A stretch of DNA of 64,000 nt from Deltaproteobacteria bacterium (GTDB lineage Bacteria > Myxococcota_A > UBA796 > CAJQPC01), in the NCBI GenBank assembly GCA_016717595.1, contig JADKFE010000009.1, forward strand, positions 97,523 through 161,522, read 5' to 3'. Position 1 is the stretch's first letter; each line of letters begins with the position of its first letter. Below, one piece after another: positions 35,253 through 45,798 of the stretch. Under the pieces are notes generated by a model that ran no database searches, was not told the DNA's origin, and saw only the letters and a list, made by a program, of their open reading frames with translations. The position numbers and the translations under genes are program-made.

Positions 35253-35410
35253 GGGAATCTGGGCGGTGCAACCTGCCCTCTTGCCGAATCTAGGCGGGTT
35301 CCGGCATTGGATCCAGTCCATCCCAAAAGCTCATGCTAAGCTTCAACACCCATACGTTCCAGGCACTTGGCTCCAAGACCTGGCTCGGCACCCCCGAACG
35401 GAGAAGCAAG

Positions 35411-38400
35411 ATGTCCTCTCGAACCTCCATCGTGACCCTCTTGGCCCTCATGGCGCCAGGCCTCGCGAACGCGGCCTCGTACACCGTTGATCGTTACGGA
35501 ACCGGCGACTACACGACGATTCAGGCGGCGATCAACGCCTCGGCCGATGGTGACATCATCACCGTGAAGGCCGCCACCTACAAAGAATACATCGACTTTA
35601 AGGGCAAGAAGATCACCGTCAAGTCCGAGAAGGGCGCGGCGTCTACGATCATCGACACCGCCACCACGGCCACCTACTCGGTCACCTTCTCCAACAGCGA
35701 GACGAGCGCGGCGGTGCTTCAGGGCTTCACCCTCAAGAACGCCTCCCGGAACGGCATCTACATCAAGAACGCGAGCCCCACGCTCAAAGACATCTCCGTC
35801 AAGAGCATGGGCAGCTCCACGAGCTACAACGGCTCCGGCGCCTACATCGACGGCGGCTCGCCCAGCTTCACCGACAGCGAGTTCTCGGCGAACGTCGGCT
35901 ACTACGGCGGCCACGTCTACGTCACCGGCAGCGGCTCGCCCACCTTCAACAACACCGACTTCACCTCGGGCTATGGCTACTACGGCGGCGGCATCTACGT
36001 CAACAGCGGCTCGGTGGACATCGAAGACAGCAGCTTTGACGGCAACTACGCCTACTACAACGCCGGCGGCGTCTACCTGAACTCCAGCGCCAAGCTCACG
36101 CTGACCAACACCGACTTCGACGGCAACTTCGGCTACTACGGCCACGGCGGCGGCATCTACGCGGGCTCCAGCGCCACCGTAGACATCGACGGCGGCAACT
36201 TCGAGTCGAACTACATCTATTATTGGACGAGCGGCTATTACGGCGGCCTCATCTACCTGAGCACGAGCGCCAAGCTCACCGCCACAGACGCCACGTTTAA
36301 GGACAACAAGGGCTACTACGGCGGCGCCGTGTACGCCTCCACCAGCGCGACGGTGACCACCGACACGGTCACCTTTGACGGCAACACCGCCTACTACGGC
36401 GGCGGCATCTACCTCATCAACACGTCCACGCTGACCGACACAGACTCGGTGTTCTCCGACAACACCACGACGTACTATGGCGCGGGAGTTTACCTCTATG
36501 GTTCGTCCACGTCGTCCTACGCCACGGCGACCTTGACCGGCACAGAGTTCTCTGGCAACACCGCCAACTACGGCGGCGCCATCTTCTCCAACCAGTACAA
36601 CGACATCAGCCTCTTTGAGACGCTGTTTGATCGGAACTACGCCTCCCACAGCGGCGGCGCGATCTACGCCTACTACTACACCGACCTGTACATCAAGGAC
36701 TCGGCGTTCACGAACAACACGGCGTATTACAACGGCGGCGCCGTCTGGATGGAGTATCTGTACGACACCGTGTCCATTGTGGACACCACGTTTGACGGCA
36801 ACAAGGCGCAGTACGGCTCCGGTGGCGCGATGCTCGCCGACTACTACACCGACCTCGACTTAAGCGGCCTCGACGTCACCAACAACTACGCCTACAACTA
36901 CGGCGGCGGGCTCTACCTCTACTACTACTCCGACCTCGCGCTCTCCGACTCCAACTTCTCGGGGAACTACGCGGACGTGTACCATGGTGGAGCGATCTAC
37001 GCCCAGCAGATCTACGGCACGTTGAGCATCAACACGACCACGTTTGATGACAACCAGTCGGACAACCAAGGCGGCGCGATCTACGCCTACTACTACACAA
37101 ACCTGGAGCTGTACAACTCCGAGGTGACGAACAACACGGCGATTAGCCACGGTGGCGGCGTCTACGCGTACTACTACATGACGCCGACGATCTACAACAC
37201 CACCTTCGACAACAACACGTCGAGCAATGGATACGGCGGTGGTCTGTACTTCTACCCCTACGCCGGGAACGCCTACGACCTGACGATTCAGTCCTCTACG
37301 TTCACGAACAACACGGCGTACTACGACGGCGGCGGCATCTACTCCTACTCCGCCGACGACCTCTTCCTCGCCGACAACGTCATCAGCGGGAACAGGGCGA
37401 ACTCCGTCTCCAGCAGCTACTCGGGCGGCGGTCTGTACATGTACAGCACCGACACCGCGAGCGTCGTGCGCAACACCTTCTGCGGCAACACCGCCTACAA
37501 CGGCGGCGGCGTGTACTCTTACTACGTCTACGGCGGCATCGGCCTCGATGAGTGGACGAACAACGTCTTCCAAGAGAACTCCGCCACGAACGACGGCGGC
37601 GGCGCCTACTTCACGACGAACTACTACAACGAGCTCATCAACAACACCTTCGTCGGCAACAAGGGCGGTCGTTACGGCGGCGCGCTCTACCTCGCGAGCA
37701 GCCACGGCACGTCCTCGGGCGAGTTCACCAACAACATCGTCGCCTACACCCAGAAGGCCGATGGTCTGTACGGCGACAGCTCCTCGGCGACGGCGCTCAC
37801 CGGCGACATGCAGTACAACGACTGGTACTCCAACACCAGCGCGGATGTCTCCGGCTCGTTCACAAGCTCGATGATCTCGGGCCGGGGCAACGTCACCGTC
37901 GATCCCAAGTTCTCCAAGTACAGCCTCGACGGCGACTGCTCCAACGACGTCTTGGCGCTGTCCTCGTCGTCTACGCTCATCGACGCCGGTGACACCTCGC
38001 TGAAGGACTCCGACGGCTCCCGCTCCGACATCGGCGCGTATGGTGGCGCCGAGGCCGCGATCCTCGACGCCGACGGCGACGGCTACATCGCCGGTGAAGA
38101 CTGTGATGACAGCGACGTGAGCGTGAACCCCGGCGCCACGGAGACCTCCGGCGACGGCGTTGACCAAAACTGCGACGGCGCGGAGACCTGCTACGTTGAC
38201 GCCGACGCCGATGGCTACCGCCCCAACGCCACCAGCACCGTCGCCTCCACGGACGCCGACTGTGACGACTCGGGCGAGGCCCTCTCGACGGATCCCACCA
38301 CCGACTGTGACGACTCCGACGACGCCATCAACCCCGGCGCCACGGAGATCACCGGCGACGCCGTCGATCAGAACTGCGACAACAAAGAGACCTGCTACAC

Positions 38401-39799
38401 CGACAAAGACAACGACAACTACCGCCCCAACGCCACGAGCACCACGTCGTCCTCGGACACGGACTGCTCCGACTCCGGCGAGGCCCTGGCGACGGACGCC
38501 ACGGGGGACTGCAACGACAGCGACTCCACGGTGAACCCCGGCGCCACGGAGATCGTCGGTGATGGCGCCGACCAGAACTGCGACAGCAAAGAGACCTGCT
38601 ACACCGACAAGGACAACGACAGCTACCGCCCCGACAGCACGTCTACGACGAGCTCCTCGGACTCCGACTGCTCGGACAGCGGCGAGGCGCTCTCCTCTGA
38701 GGCCACCGGCGACTGTAACGACAGCAGCGCGACGGTCTACCCCGGCGCGTCTGAGACGGCCTATGACGGCGTCGACCAAGACTGTGACGGATCCGACCTC
38801 ACCGACGTTGACGGCGACGGCTTCGACTCCACGAGCGCCGGCGGCACCGACTGCGACGACGACGACGCCACCATCAACCCCAGCGCCACCGAGATCCCCT
38901 ACGACGGCGTCGATCAGGACTGCTTCGACGGCGACCTCTCCGACGCCGACGGCGACGGCTTCGAGTCCACCGCCGTGGGCGGCGGTGACTGTGACGACAA
39001 CGACGAGGGCTCCTACCCCGGCGCCGGTGAGACGGCCTACGACGGCATCGATCAGGACTGTGACGGATCCGACCTCACCGACGTAGACGGCGACGGCTTC
39101 GACGCCGCCGAGGCCGGCGGTGATGACTGCGACGACGGCAACGCCGCCGCCAACCCCGGCGCGCCGGAGACCTGGTACAACGGCGTCGATGAGGACTGCA
39201 ACGGCGGATCTGACTACGATCAGGACGGCGACGGTTACGACGCCATCCTCGGCGACGGCAACGACTGCGACGACGAGGACGCGGCGATCAACCCCGGCGC
39301 CGCTGAAGACGTCTCCAACGGCATCGACGACAACTGCAACGACAGCGTCGATGAGGACCCCTCGAAGACCGACACCGACGGTGACGGCCTCACCGACCTT
39401 GAGGAGACCGAGGCCGGCACGGATCCCTCGAAGACCGACACCGATGACGACGGCATCGACGACAAGGACGAGATCGACCTCGGCACCGACCCGACCAACC
39501 CTGACTCCGACGGCGACGGCGCCACCGACGGCGAGGAGCAGGACGCGGGCACGGACCCGAACGATGACTCCGAGGTGCCCGGCGGCGACAGCGGCGGCGA
39601 CAGCGGCGCCGATGACACCGACGAGGTCGGCTCCGACGACACCGAAGACATCGGCCAGGCCGACGACACGGGCATCGGCGGCGGCGACGTTGACGACAAG
39701 GACGGCGGCTGCTCCACCACGGGCACCGGCACCAACCCCGGCCTGCTCGCGGGCTTGCTCGGCCTCGTCGGGCTCATCACCCGCCGTCGTCGGTCCTAG
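35411..39799 (+). CDS. Giant surface protein 1: Tyr/Gly-rich beta-helix, MopE-type repeats, TSP3 repeats, MYXO-CTERM tail
   Basis: This 1,462-residue protein has the Sec signal MSSRTSIVTLLALMAPGLANA. Residues 22-880 form a right-handed beta-helix of Pmp type, built on turns like YYGGGIYVNSGS and FDGNYAYYNAGGVYLN, with ladders of paired Tyr. Eight MopE-like metal-binding repeats follow (DCDD.D..(V/I)NPGA, then DGVDQ(N/D)CDG), then thrombospondin type 3 Ca-binding repeats (DTDGDGLTDLEE). The end is CSTTGTGTNPGLLAGLLGL then VGLITRRRRS, a MYXO-CTERM-like sorting signal. It is expected to be exported and anchored or processed at the surface. Confidence 0.9.
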   Translation: MSSRTSIVTLLALMAPGLANAASYTVDRYGTGDYTTIQAAINASADGDIITVKAATYKEYIDFKGKKITVKSEKGAASTIIDTATTATYSVTFSNSETSAAVLQGFTLKNASRNGIYIKNASPTLKDISVKSMGSSTSYNGSGAYIDGGSPSFTDSEFSANVGYYGGHVYVTGSGSPTFNNTDFTSGYGYYGGGIYVNSGSVDIEDSSFDGNYAYYNAGGVYLNSSAKLTLTNTDFDGNFGYYGHGGGIYAGSSATVDIDGGNFESNYIYYWTSGYYGGLIYLSTSAKLTATDATFKDNKGYYGGAVYASTSATVTTDTVTFDGNTAYYGGGIYLINTSTLTDTDSVFSDNTTTYYGAGVYLYGSSTSSYATATLTGTEFSGNTANYGGAIFSNQYNDISLFETLFDRNYASHSGGAIYAYYYTDLYIKDSAFTNNTAYYNGGAVWMEYLYDTVSIVDTTFDGNKAQYGSGGAMLADYYTDLDLSGLDVTNNYAYNYGGGLYLYYYSDLALSDSNFSGNYADVYHGGAIYAQQIYGTLSINTTTFDDNQSDNQGGAIYAYYYTNLELYNSEVTNNTAISHGGGVYAYYYMTPTIYNTTFDNNTSSNGYGGGLYFYPYAGNAYDLTIQSSTFTNNTAYYDGGGIYSYSADDLFLADNVISGNRANSVSSSYSGGGLYMYSTDTASVVRNTFCGNTAYNGGGVYSYYVYGGIGLDEWTNNVFQENSATNDGGGAYFTTNYYNELINNTFVGNKGGRYGGALYLASSHGTSSGEFTNNIVAYTQKADGLYGDSSSATALTGDMQYNDWYSNTSADVSGSFTSSMISGRGNVTVDPKFSKYSLDGDCSNDVLALSSSSTLIDAGDTSLKDSDGSRSDIGAYGGAEAAILDADGDGYIAGEDCDDSDVSVNPGATETSGDGVDQNCDGAETCYVDADADGYRPNATSTVASTDADCDDSGEALSTDPTTDCDDSDDAINPGATEITGDAVDQNCDNKETCYTDKDNDNYRPNATSTTSSSDTDCSDSGEALATDATGDCNDSDSTVNPGATEIVGDGADQNCDSKETCYTDKDNDSYRPDSTSTTSSSDSDCSDSGEALSSEATGDCNDSSATVYPGASETAYDGVDQDCDGSDLTDVDGDGFDSTSAGGTDCDDDDATINPSATEIPYDGVDQDCFDGDLSDADGDGFESTAVGGGDCDDNDEGSYPGAGETAYDGIDQDCDGSDLTDVDGDGFDAAEAGGDDCDDGNAAANPGAPETWYNGVDEDCNGGSDYDQDGDGYDAILGDGNDCDDEDAAINPGAAEDVSNGIDDNCNDSVDEDPSKTDTDGDGLTDLEETEAGTDPSKTDTDDDGIDDKDEIDLGTDPTNPDSDGDGATDGEEQDAGTDPNDDSEVPGGDSGGDSGADDTDEVGSDDTEDIGQADDTGIGGGDVDDKDGGCSTTGTGTNPGLLAGLLGLVGLITRRRRS

Positions 39800-39848
39800 G
39801 CCGTTTGACGAGGCGCGCGGCGGCGGGGTCCCCTGCTCCGCCGCCGCC
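39756..39848 (+). repeat. Duplicated 3' end, copy 1
   Basis: These 93 bp, covering the last codons of the giant surface gene and 49 bp beyond it, recur at 44121-44213 with a single mismatch (39835). They are much more conserved than the body of the genes, which suggests recent gene conversion or a recent duplication boundary. Confidence 0.85.
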
Positions 39849-39862
39849 GCCGCCACCCAACA

Positions 39863-40036
39863 TCACATCTCCACCACGCGCGGCAGCGGTGACGCTGACC
39901 GCGCGTCTGCGCTCCTTGATCCCGTCTCGATCTCGTCGCCCGTGACGATCTCGGGCCAGCTCCTCAGGTGAGGACGCGCGTCAAGGATTCCGACCAGCGC
40001 GTCATCCACGGCCTCGCTTTGTGCACCTACGTCCAC
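39863..40036 (-). CDS. Possible small ORF, 57 residues, in the 405-bp gap between the giant genes
   Basis: The GTG at 40036 opens a frame reading MDVGAQSEAVDDALVGILD, then ARPHLRSWPEIVTGDEIE, ending PRVVEM. The composition is protein-like (PHLRSWPEIVTGDE) and differs from the repetitive neighbours, but there is no clear ribosome site and a stop closes the frame just upstream. It may be the tail of a lost gene at the duplication junction. The rest of 39800-40204 holds copy 1 of the 93-bp repeat and a TACAAT (40150-40155) that could be a -10 for the next gene. Confidence 0.3.
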   Translation of the reverse strand: MDVGAQSEAVDDALVGILDARPHLRSWPEIVTGDEIETGSRSADARSASPLPRVVEM

Positions 40037-40204
40037 AGCGCCCCCACCTCGACACCGTCCCGCTCGCCACCTGCGCTAAGCCAGTCAGGCCGCTGCAGAG
40101 TGGCCGGCGCGCCTGTGTAGCGCTGGGGCGGACCCGTCGGAGACGGCGCTACAATTCGCTCGTCAACAACCTCTGCGACCCGCTACGCGCCCCTCGGAGA
40201 AACC

Positions 40205-43200
40205 ATGACGGTCCAACGCCCCATCGCTCTGCTCATTCTCCTCGCCACGCCAAGCCTCAGCCACGCCGCCACGCTCACCGTGGATCGGTACGGCAGCGGC
40301 GCCTACACAACGATACAGTCCGCGATCAACGCCGCGTCTGATGGGGACGTCATCACGGTGAAGGCCGCGACCTACACTGAAGCGATCGATCTGAAGGGCA
40401 AAAAGATCACCGTGAAGTCCGAGAAGGGCTCCTCCTCAACGATCATCGACGCCAACAGCACGACGACCTGGGCGGTGACGATGAACAACGGGGAGTCGAG
40501 CGCGACGACGCTTCAAGGCTTCACCATCAAGAACGGCGCCTACGCAGGGCTTTACCTCAAGGGCGCCAGCGCCACCTTCAAAGACATCACCATCAAGAGC
40601 ATGGGCGCCTCCGCCGGGGTAAACGGCGCCGGGGCGTACATCGAGGGCGGCTCGCCCTCCTTCACCTCGTCCGAGTTCACCGCGAACACGAGCAGCTACG
40701 GCGGCCACATCTACGTCACGAGCTCGGCGACCCCGAGCTTTGATGATGTAGCGTTCACCTCGGGCTACGGCAGCTATGGCGGCGCCATCTTTGTCGAGAG
40801 CGGCTCCCTCACCCTCAAAGACAGCCAGTTCGACGGCAACCTCGGCTATTACGGCGGCGGCGGAATCTACCTCGCCAGCGGGGCCACGCTCATCACCAAA
40901 GACATCGAGCTAGACGGAAACTCCACGTACTACGGTCCCGGCGGCGGCATCTACGCGGAGGGCAGCACGTCGCTCACGATCGACGGCGGCAATTTTGAGT
41001 CCAACACCATCGCGGCTTACTCCAGCGGGTATCACGGCGGGTTCCTGTACTTAGGCGCGTCGGCGACCCTCACGCTGACCGACGCGACGGTCACCGGAAA
41101 TACCAGCTACTATGGCGGCGGCGTGTACGCCGAGAGCGGCGCGTTGATGAGCGTCGAGAACAGCACGTTTGGGGGAACCTCGCCTACTTCGGCGGCGCGG
41201 TGTTCTTGAACACGGCCGCAGGCCTCATCGATGAGTCCTCTGTCTACACCGGGAACACCGCCTACTATTACGGCGGCGGCCTATACTTGGAGGGATCAAG
41301 CGCGTCGAGCCGCGCGGAGGCGCTGCTCAACAACACGGAGGTCAGCCACAACAACGGCAGCACAGGCGCTGGCATCTTCTTGAGCAACTTCAACGTGCTG
41401 GACTTAAGCGGCGCCCTCGTCGAGGGGAACGTCGCGACGAGCTACGCAGGTGGGATCTACGGCTACAATAGCCCCGAGATCACCATCACCAGCTCGACAT
41501 TTAAGGACAACGTCGCCGGCAGCAACGGCGGCGGTCTGTGGTTGGAGTACACCTACAACACGACCACCATCACAGACAGCAGCTTTGAGAACAACTCGGC
41601 GACCTACGGCTCCGGTGGAGCCGTGTTCGCCGACTACTACTCCCCGGTCGAGATTCAGAACACCGATATCAACAACAACTACGCCTATAGCTATGGCGGG
41701 GGGATCTACTCGTACTACTACAGCGGCCTGGACATCAACAACACCACGCTCTCAGGGAACACCGCACAGTACAATTACGGTGGCGCGGTATTTGTGCAGC
41801 AAGCGTACCAAATCGTCAGCGTGAACAAGACCACAATCGAGGACAACAGCGCCGGATACTTCGGAGGAGGTCTGTTCATCTACTACGACACGGATCTTGA
41901 GCTGTACAACTCTACGGTCTCCAACAACACCGCCACCTACGAGGGCGGCGGCGTGATGACCTACACGTACTCCGCCGCGACGGTCTACAACACCGTGTTC
42001 GAGGACAACAGCACTGGGGCTGGGAACGGTGGAGGTATGTCGTTTAACCCAGGTCTCCCCTCCACCTACGACCTCACGATTCAGTCCTCGACATTCGACT
42101 CAAACTCGGCCTACGGCAGCGGCGGCGGGCTGTACTCGTTATACGCCGATGACGCGATGCTCTCAGACAACGTGTTCACCTACAACAAGTCCACCGCGAC
42201 AGGCTACGCCGGCGGCGGCGCGCACCTCTACTACACCGACAGCGTCGCCGCGGTCCGCAACGTGTTCTGCGCGAACTCAGCCTATTATGGCGGCGGCGTC
42301 TACGTCTACTACACCTTCGGCGGCATCGGCCTCGCGTCTTGGACCAACAACGTCTTCCAGGAGAACCAAGGCGACTACGCCGGCGGCGGCGCGTATTTTC
42401 AGTCGGACTACAACACCGAGCTGATCAACAACACCTTCGTCGGGAATGAGGCAGCGGCCTACGGCGGCGCGCTCTACTTGAACGATCAGATCGGGCTCTA
42501 CTCCGGCGAGTTCACTAACAACGTCGTCGCCTACACCGCCAGCGGTGACGGCATCTACGGCGACTCCGGCTCCGCCGCCGCCCTCTCCGGCGACATGGAG
42601 TACAACGACTGGTACTCCAACTCCAGCGTGAACGTGAGCGGCAGCCTCACCAGCAGCATGATCACCGGCAGCGGCAACCTGAACGTCGATCCCAAGTTCA
42701 CCAGCCTGACCCTCGACGGTGACTGCTCCAACGACGACCTCTCGTTGGCGTCGGGCTCCTCGCTCATCAACGCCGGAGACACCACCATCAAGGACGACGA
42801 CGGCACTCGCAGCGACATCGGCGCTTACGGCGGCCTGGAGGCGCCAGAGCCCAAGGTGGACGACGACGGCGACGGCTACAACGCGGACGTGGACTGTGAT
42901 GACACCGACGCCTCGGTGAATCCCGGCGCCGCCGAGGTCGCCGGAGACGAGGTCGATCAAGACTGTGACGGGACTGAAGAGTGTTACGCCGACAAGGACG
43001 ACGACGGCTATCACAGCGGCGCCACGGTCAGCTCCGCGGATCTCGACTGTGACGACAGCGGCGAGGCGCTCTCCACCGAGCCCGGCGGCGACTGCAAGGA
43101 CGCGAACTCCACCATCAACCCCGGCGAGGCCGAGATCCCCTACGATGGCAAGGATCAAGACTGTGACGGAGCCGACCTCACCGACGTAGATGGAGACGGC

Positions 43201-44164
43201 CACGACGCCGTCGCCGCGGGCGGCGACGACTGTGACGACGATGACGCCACGGTGAACCCCAGCGAGATCGACACACCGTATGACGGCGTTGACCAAGACT
43301 GCTCTGGGGCGGACGTGACCGACGCTGATGGCGATGGTTACGACGCCACCGAGGCCGGCGGTGATGACTGCGACGACGACAACGCCGCGGCCAACCCCCG
43401 GCGCTGAGGAGACTTGGTACAACGGCGTCGACGAGGACTGCTCCGGCGGCTCAGACGGCGACCGGGATGGCGATGGTTACGACGCCGAGGCCGCGGGCGG
43501 CGACGACTGTGACGACGATGACGCCACGGTGAACCCCGGCACCCCTGAAGACGGCGGCAACGGCAAAGACGACAACTGCAATGAGCTCATCGACGAGGAT
43601 CCCAACACAACGGACAGTGACAGCGACGGGCTCACCGACGCGGAGGAAGGTGAGCTGGGCACCGACCCCAACGACGACGACAGCGACGACGACAGCCTCA
43701 ACGACGGCGATGAGGTCAGCGGCGGCACGGATCCACTCGACGACGACAGCGACGATGACGGCCTCAGCGACGGTGAGGAGGTAGACCTCGGCAGCGACCC
43801 CACAGACACCGACACCGACGATGACGGCTTGACGGACGGCGACGAGGTGGACCTCGGCACCGATCCCACCGACGCCGACAGCGACGATGACCAGCTCGAC
43901 GACGGCGACGAGGTGGACCTCGGCACCGATCCCATCAACCCAGACAGCGACGGAGACGGCGCCACCGACGGACAAGAGGTGATCGACGGCGCCGACCCCA
44001 CCGACGCCACCGACGGCGGCGTGCCCATCGGCGACACCGGCCTCGACGTCGATGAGCCCAAAGACGGCGGCTGTGATTGCGCCACCTCTGAGGCTCCAAA
44101 GCCCGGCCTCATCGCGGGTCTGCTCGGCCTCGTCGGGCTCATCACCCGCCGTCGTCGGTCCTAG
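40205..44164 (+). CDS. Giant surface protein 2 (paralog of the preceding gene), two apparent frameshifts
   Basis: The signal MTVQRPIALLILLATPSLSHA is followed by the same architecture as the neighbour: beta-helix (YTTIQSAINAASDGDVITVKA onward), five MopE-type repeats, a longer TSP3 region (DDDSDDDSLNDGDEV) and a tail PGLIAGLLGLVGLITRRRRS after a CDCATSE linker. One base is missing at the GGGGG of 41171-41175, and one C is extra in the CCCCC at 43395-43399. Correction of both gives one continuous protein of about 1,319 residues. The arrangement is a tandem duplication with divergence in the helix and near-identity at the 3' end. Confidence 0.82.
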
Positions 44165-44213
44165 GCCGTTTGACGAGGCGCGCGGCGGCGGGGTCCCCTA
44201 CTCCGCCGCCGCC
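44121..44213 (+). repeat. Duplicated 3' end, copy 2
   Basis: This matches 39756-39848 with one mismatch at 44200. That change makes the stop codon (TAG on the minus strand) of the convergent lipoprotein gene, so the repeat extends 16 bp into its 3' end. Confidence 0.85.
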
Positions 44214-45010
44214 TCTTGGGCCTGGCCCCAGGCCTCTAAGTCTCCGGCGGCGGCGATGATGCCCGTGATGCCGACGGAGAGCATAAAGTCCTCGGCCACG
44301 TCATCCACGAGCACCTGGCCATCTACCCAGATGGCCTGGGCTCGGCGCACCTGGCCGTCTTCACGCTCCCACGAGTAGGTGAAGGCGTACTGCTGGTTGA
44401 TCTCAAACAGGTCTGTGTTGAGTGTGATGGGGTCGGGCACGAAGTTCCAATGCGCGATGACCGGCGTGCCGTCGTCTAGGGTGAGCCAGCGCAGGTTCAC
44501 GTCCATCTCGCTCCACGCCTCCCAGCCCAGCGAGTCCACGAGCGAGGTGTGCAGCACGTCGTGGGCGCGGAACCACTCACACTCCCGAGCACGAAAACAG
44601 TCGAGGTCGTCTTCAGTGCTGCGCTCGGCCTCTAGGTACGCCGGGAAGATCTCCGTCTGGTTAGGGTGCGCGAGCGCCCAGGCGAAGGTGTCCATCGAGA
44701 TGTCGTAGTCGATGCCGATGACCGCGCCGACGATGCCTGCCTCAAGCTCCCGCTCAATCCCGACCGCCGCGAGGTGCTCCGCGGTGAGCGCGCCTACGGT
44801 GTAGCCAGCTTCAGCGTCCTCAAAGTGCTGGTTTACCCAGGGGATCAGGTTCTCGCCCAAGTCTTGGAGGCTGCCGTCGAAGCGCGCGTCGTACTGCACG
44901 AAGCCGTAGGTCAACATCTCCTCGATGTCCATCGGCGCCTTCGTGGGGCCGCAGCCGATGAGCAGCCAGGGGAGGAGCAGCAGGGGCGTTTTTTGTGCGG
45001 TGGTGGACAT
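44198..45010 (-). CDS. Lipoprotein of unknown function, paralog A
   Basis: The ATG at 45010 overlaps the stop of the upstream paralog by one base (TGATG). The signal MSTTAQKTPLLLLPWLLIGC ends in a lipobox. The mature part shares an organisation with the upstream protein: IEEMLTYGFVQYD near the start, LGENLIPWVNQH, a central two-Cys segment (DDLDCFRARECEWF) and RAQAIWVDGQVLVDDVAE near the end. The family is not recognised. Its 3' end lies in the 93-bp duplicated sequence. Confidence 0.75.
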   Translation of the reverse strand: MSTTAQKTPLLLLPWLLIGCGPTKAPMDIEEMLTYGFVQYDARFDGSLQDLGENLIPWVNQHFEDAEAGYTVGALTAEHLAAVGIERELEAGIVGAVIGIDYDISMDTFAWALAHPNQTEIFPAYLEAERSTEDDLDCFRARECEWFRAHDVLHTSLVDSLGWEAWSEMDVNLRWLTLDDGTPVIAHWNFVPDPITLNTDLFEINQQYAFTYSWEREDGQVRRAQAIWVDGQVLVDDVAEDFMLSVGITGIIAAAGDLEAWGQAQEAAAE

Positions 45011-45795
45011 CAACCCTCCTCACGGGCGGCGAGCCAGGCGTCGAGATCTTCTGCGGAGTTGACCATGGTGTTGATGCCCAGGTTGAGCGCGGTGCTCTCG
45101 GGCATGTCGGCGTCTACGACCTCACCGTCTACCCAGATCGCCTGCACCCGCGACGCCGCGCCGTCTTCAGGCAGGTAAACAAACGAGAAGCTGTACTGCT
45201 GGTGAACCTGCAGAAAGTCGATGTTGAACTGTACGGGGGTGGGCCCCAGCACACGCACCACGAGCAAGGTGCCGTAGTCCTCAGACTCCACCCAGCGCAG
45301 ATCTTGGCTGAACTCGTTCCACATCTCGATGCCCAGGCCCAGGCTGGCGTGGACCTCGCTCATGCTGTCATGGGTCGGGCACGAGCGGTCCAAAAAACAC
45401 TCCCGGGGGGACTCTTGGGTGCGCTCAAACTCGACGTAGCTCTCGAAGATCTCATCCTGCTGGGGGTAGCTCAGGCCGAACGCCACGGCGTCGATGTCTA
45501 CGCTGTAGAACATGCCGACGGCGGCGCCGACCACACCGTCTACGGCGTCGGCCGACACCTCCGCCGCGGCGAGATCCTCCGTGGTCAACGCGCTCACCTC
45601 GTACCCTTCAGCGAGCGCCTCTTCGTGGGACTCCATGAACGGGATGAGCTTGTCGGCCAAGGCGAGGATGTGCGCCTCGTCGTCGGCCTGGTGCGTGAAG
45701 CCATACACCATCATCTCTTCGATGGTGTCCGGCGCCTCCGGCGGGCGGCAGGCGGTGATGAGGGCGAACGAGAGGAGCGAGGGGTAGATGCGCAT
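45010..45795 (-). CDS. Lipoprotein of unknown function, paralog B
   Basis: This 261-residue protein has the signal MRIYPSLLSFALITAC. Landmarks match paralog A: IEEMMVYGFTHQAD, LADKLIPFMESHEEA, two Cys in SPRECFLDRSCP, VHQQYSFSF (NQQYAFTYS in A) and VQAIWVDGEVVDADM. Overall identity is low but the order is the same, so this is an old tandem duplication. The gene begins 3 bp after the stop of the GH3 gene, suggesting an operon. Confidence 0.75.
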   Translation of the reverse strand: MRIYPSLLSFALITACRPPEAPDTIEEMMVYGFTHQADDEAHILALADKLIPFMESHEEALAEGYEVSALTTEDLAAAEVSADAVDGVVGAAVGMFYSVDIDAVAFGLSYPQQDEIFESYVEFERTQESPRECFLDRSCPTHDSMSEVHASLGLGIEMWNEFSQDLRWVESEDYGTLLVVRVLGPTPVQFNIDFLQVHQQYSFSFVYLPEDGAASRVQAIWVDGEVVDADMPESTALNLGINTMVNSAEDLDAWLAAREEG

Positions 45796-45798
45796 CCC

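Noticed and set aside
38085..39370. Regular repeats resembling a CRISPR or minisatellite array
   Set aside because: They are codon-level echoes of the MopE amino-acid repeats; unit length and sequence vary and stay in frame.
36860..39856. Very long open reading frame on the minus strand opposite the giant surface gene, about 998 codons
   Set aside because: It is the mirror of the repetitive, GC-rich Asp/Gly/Thr coding strand. The product is Val/Gly/Arg low complexity without start context or domains.
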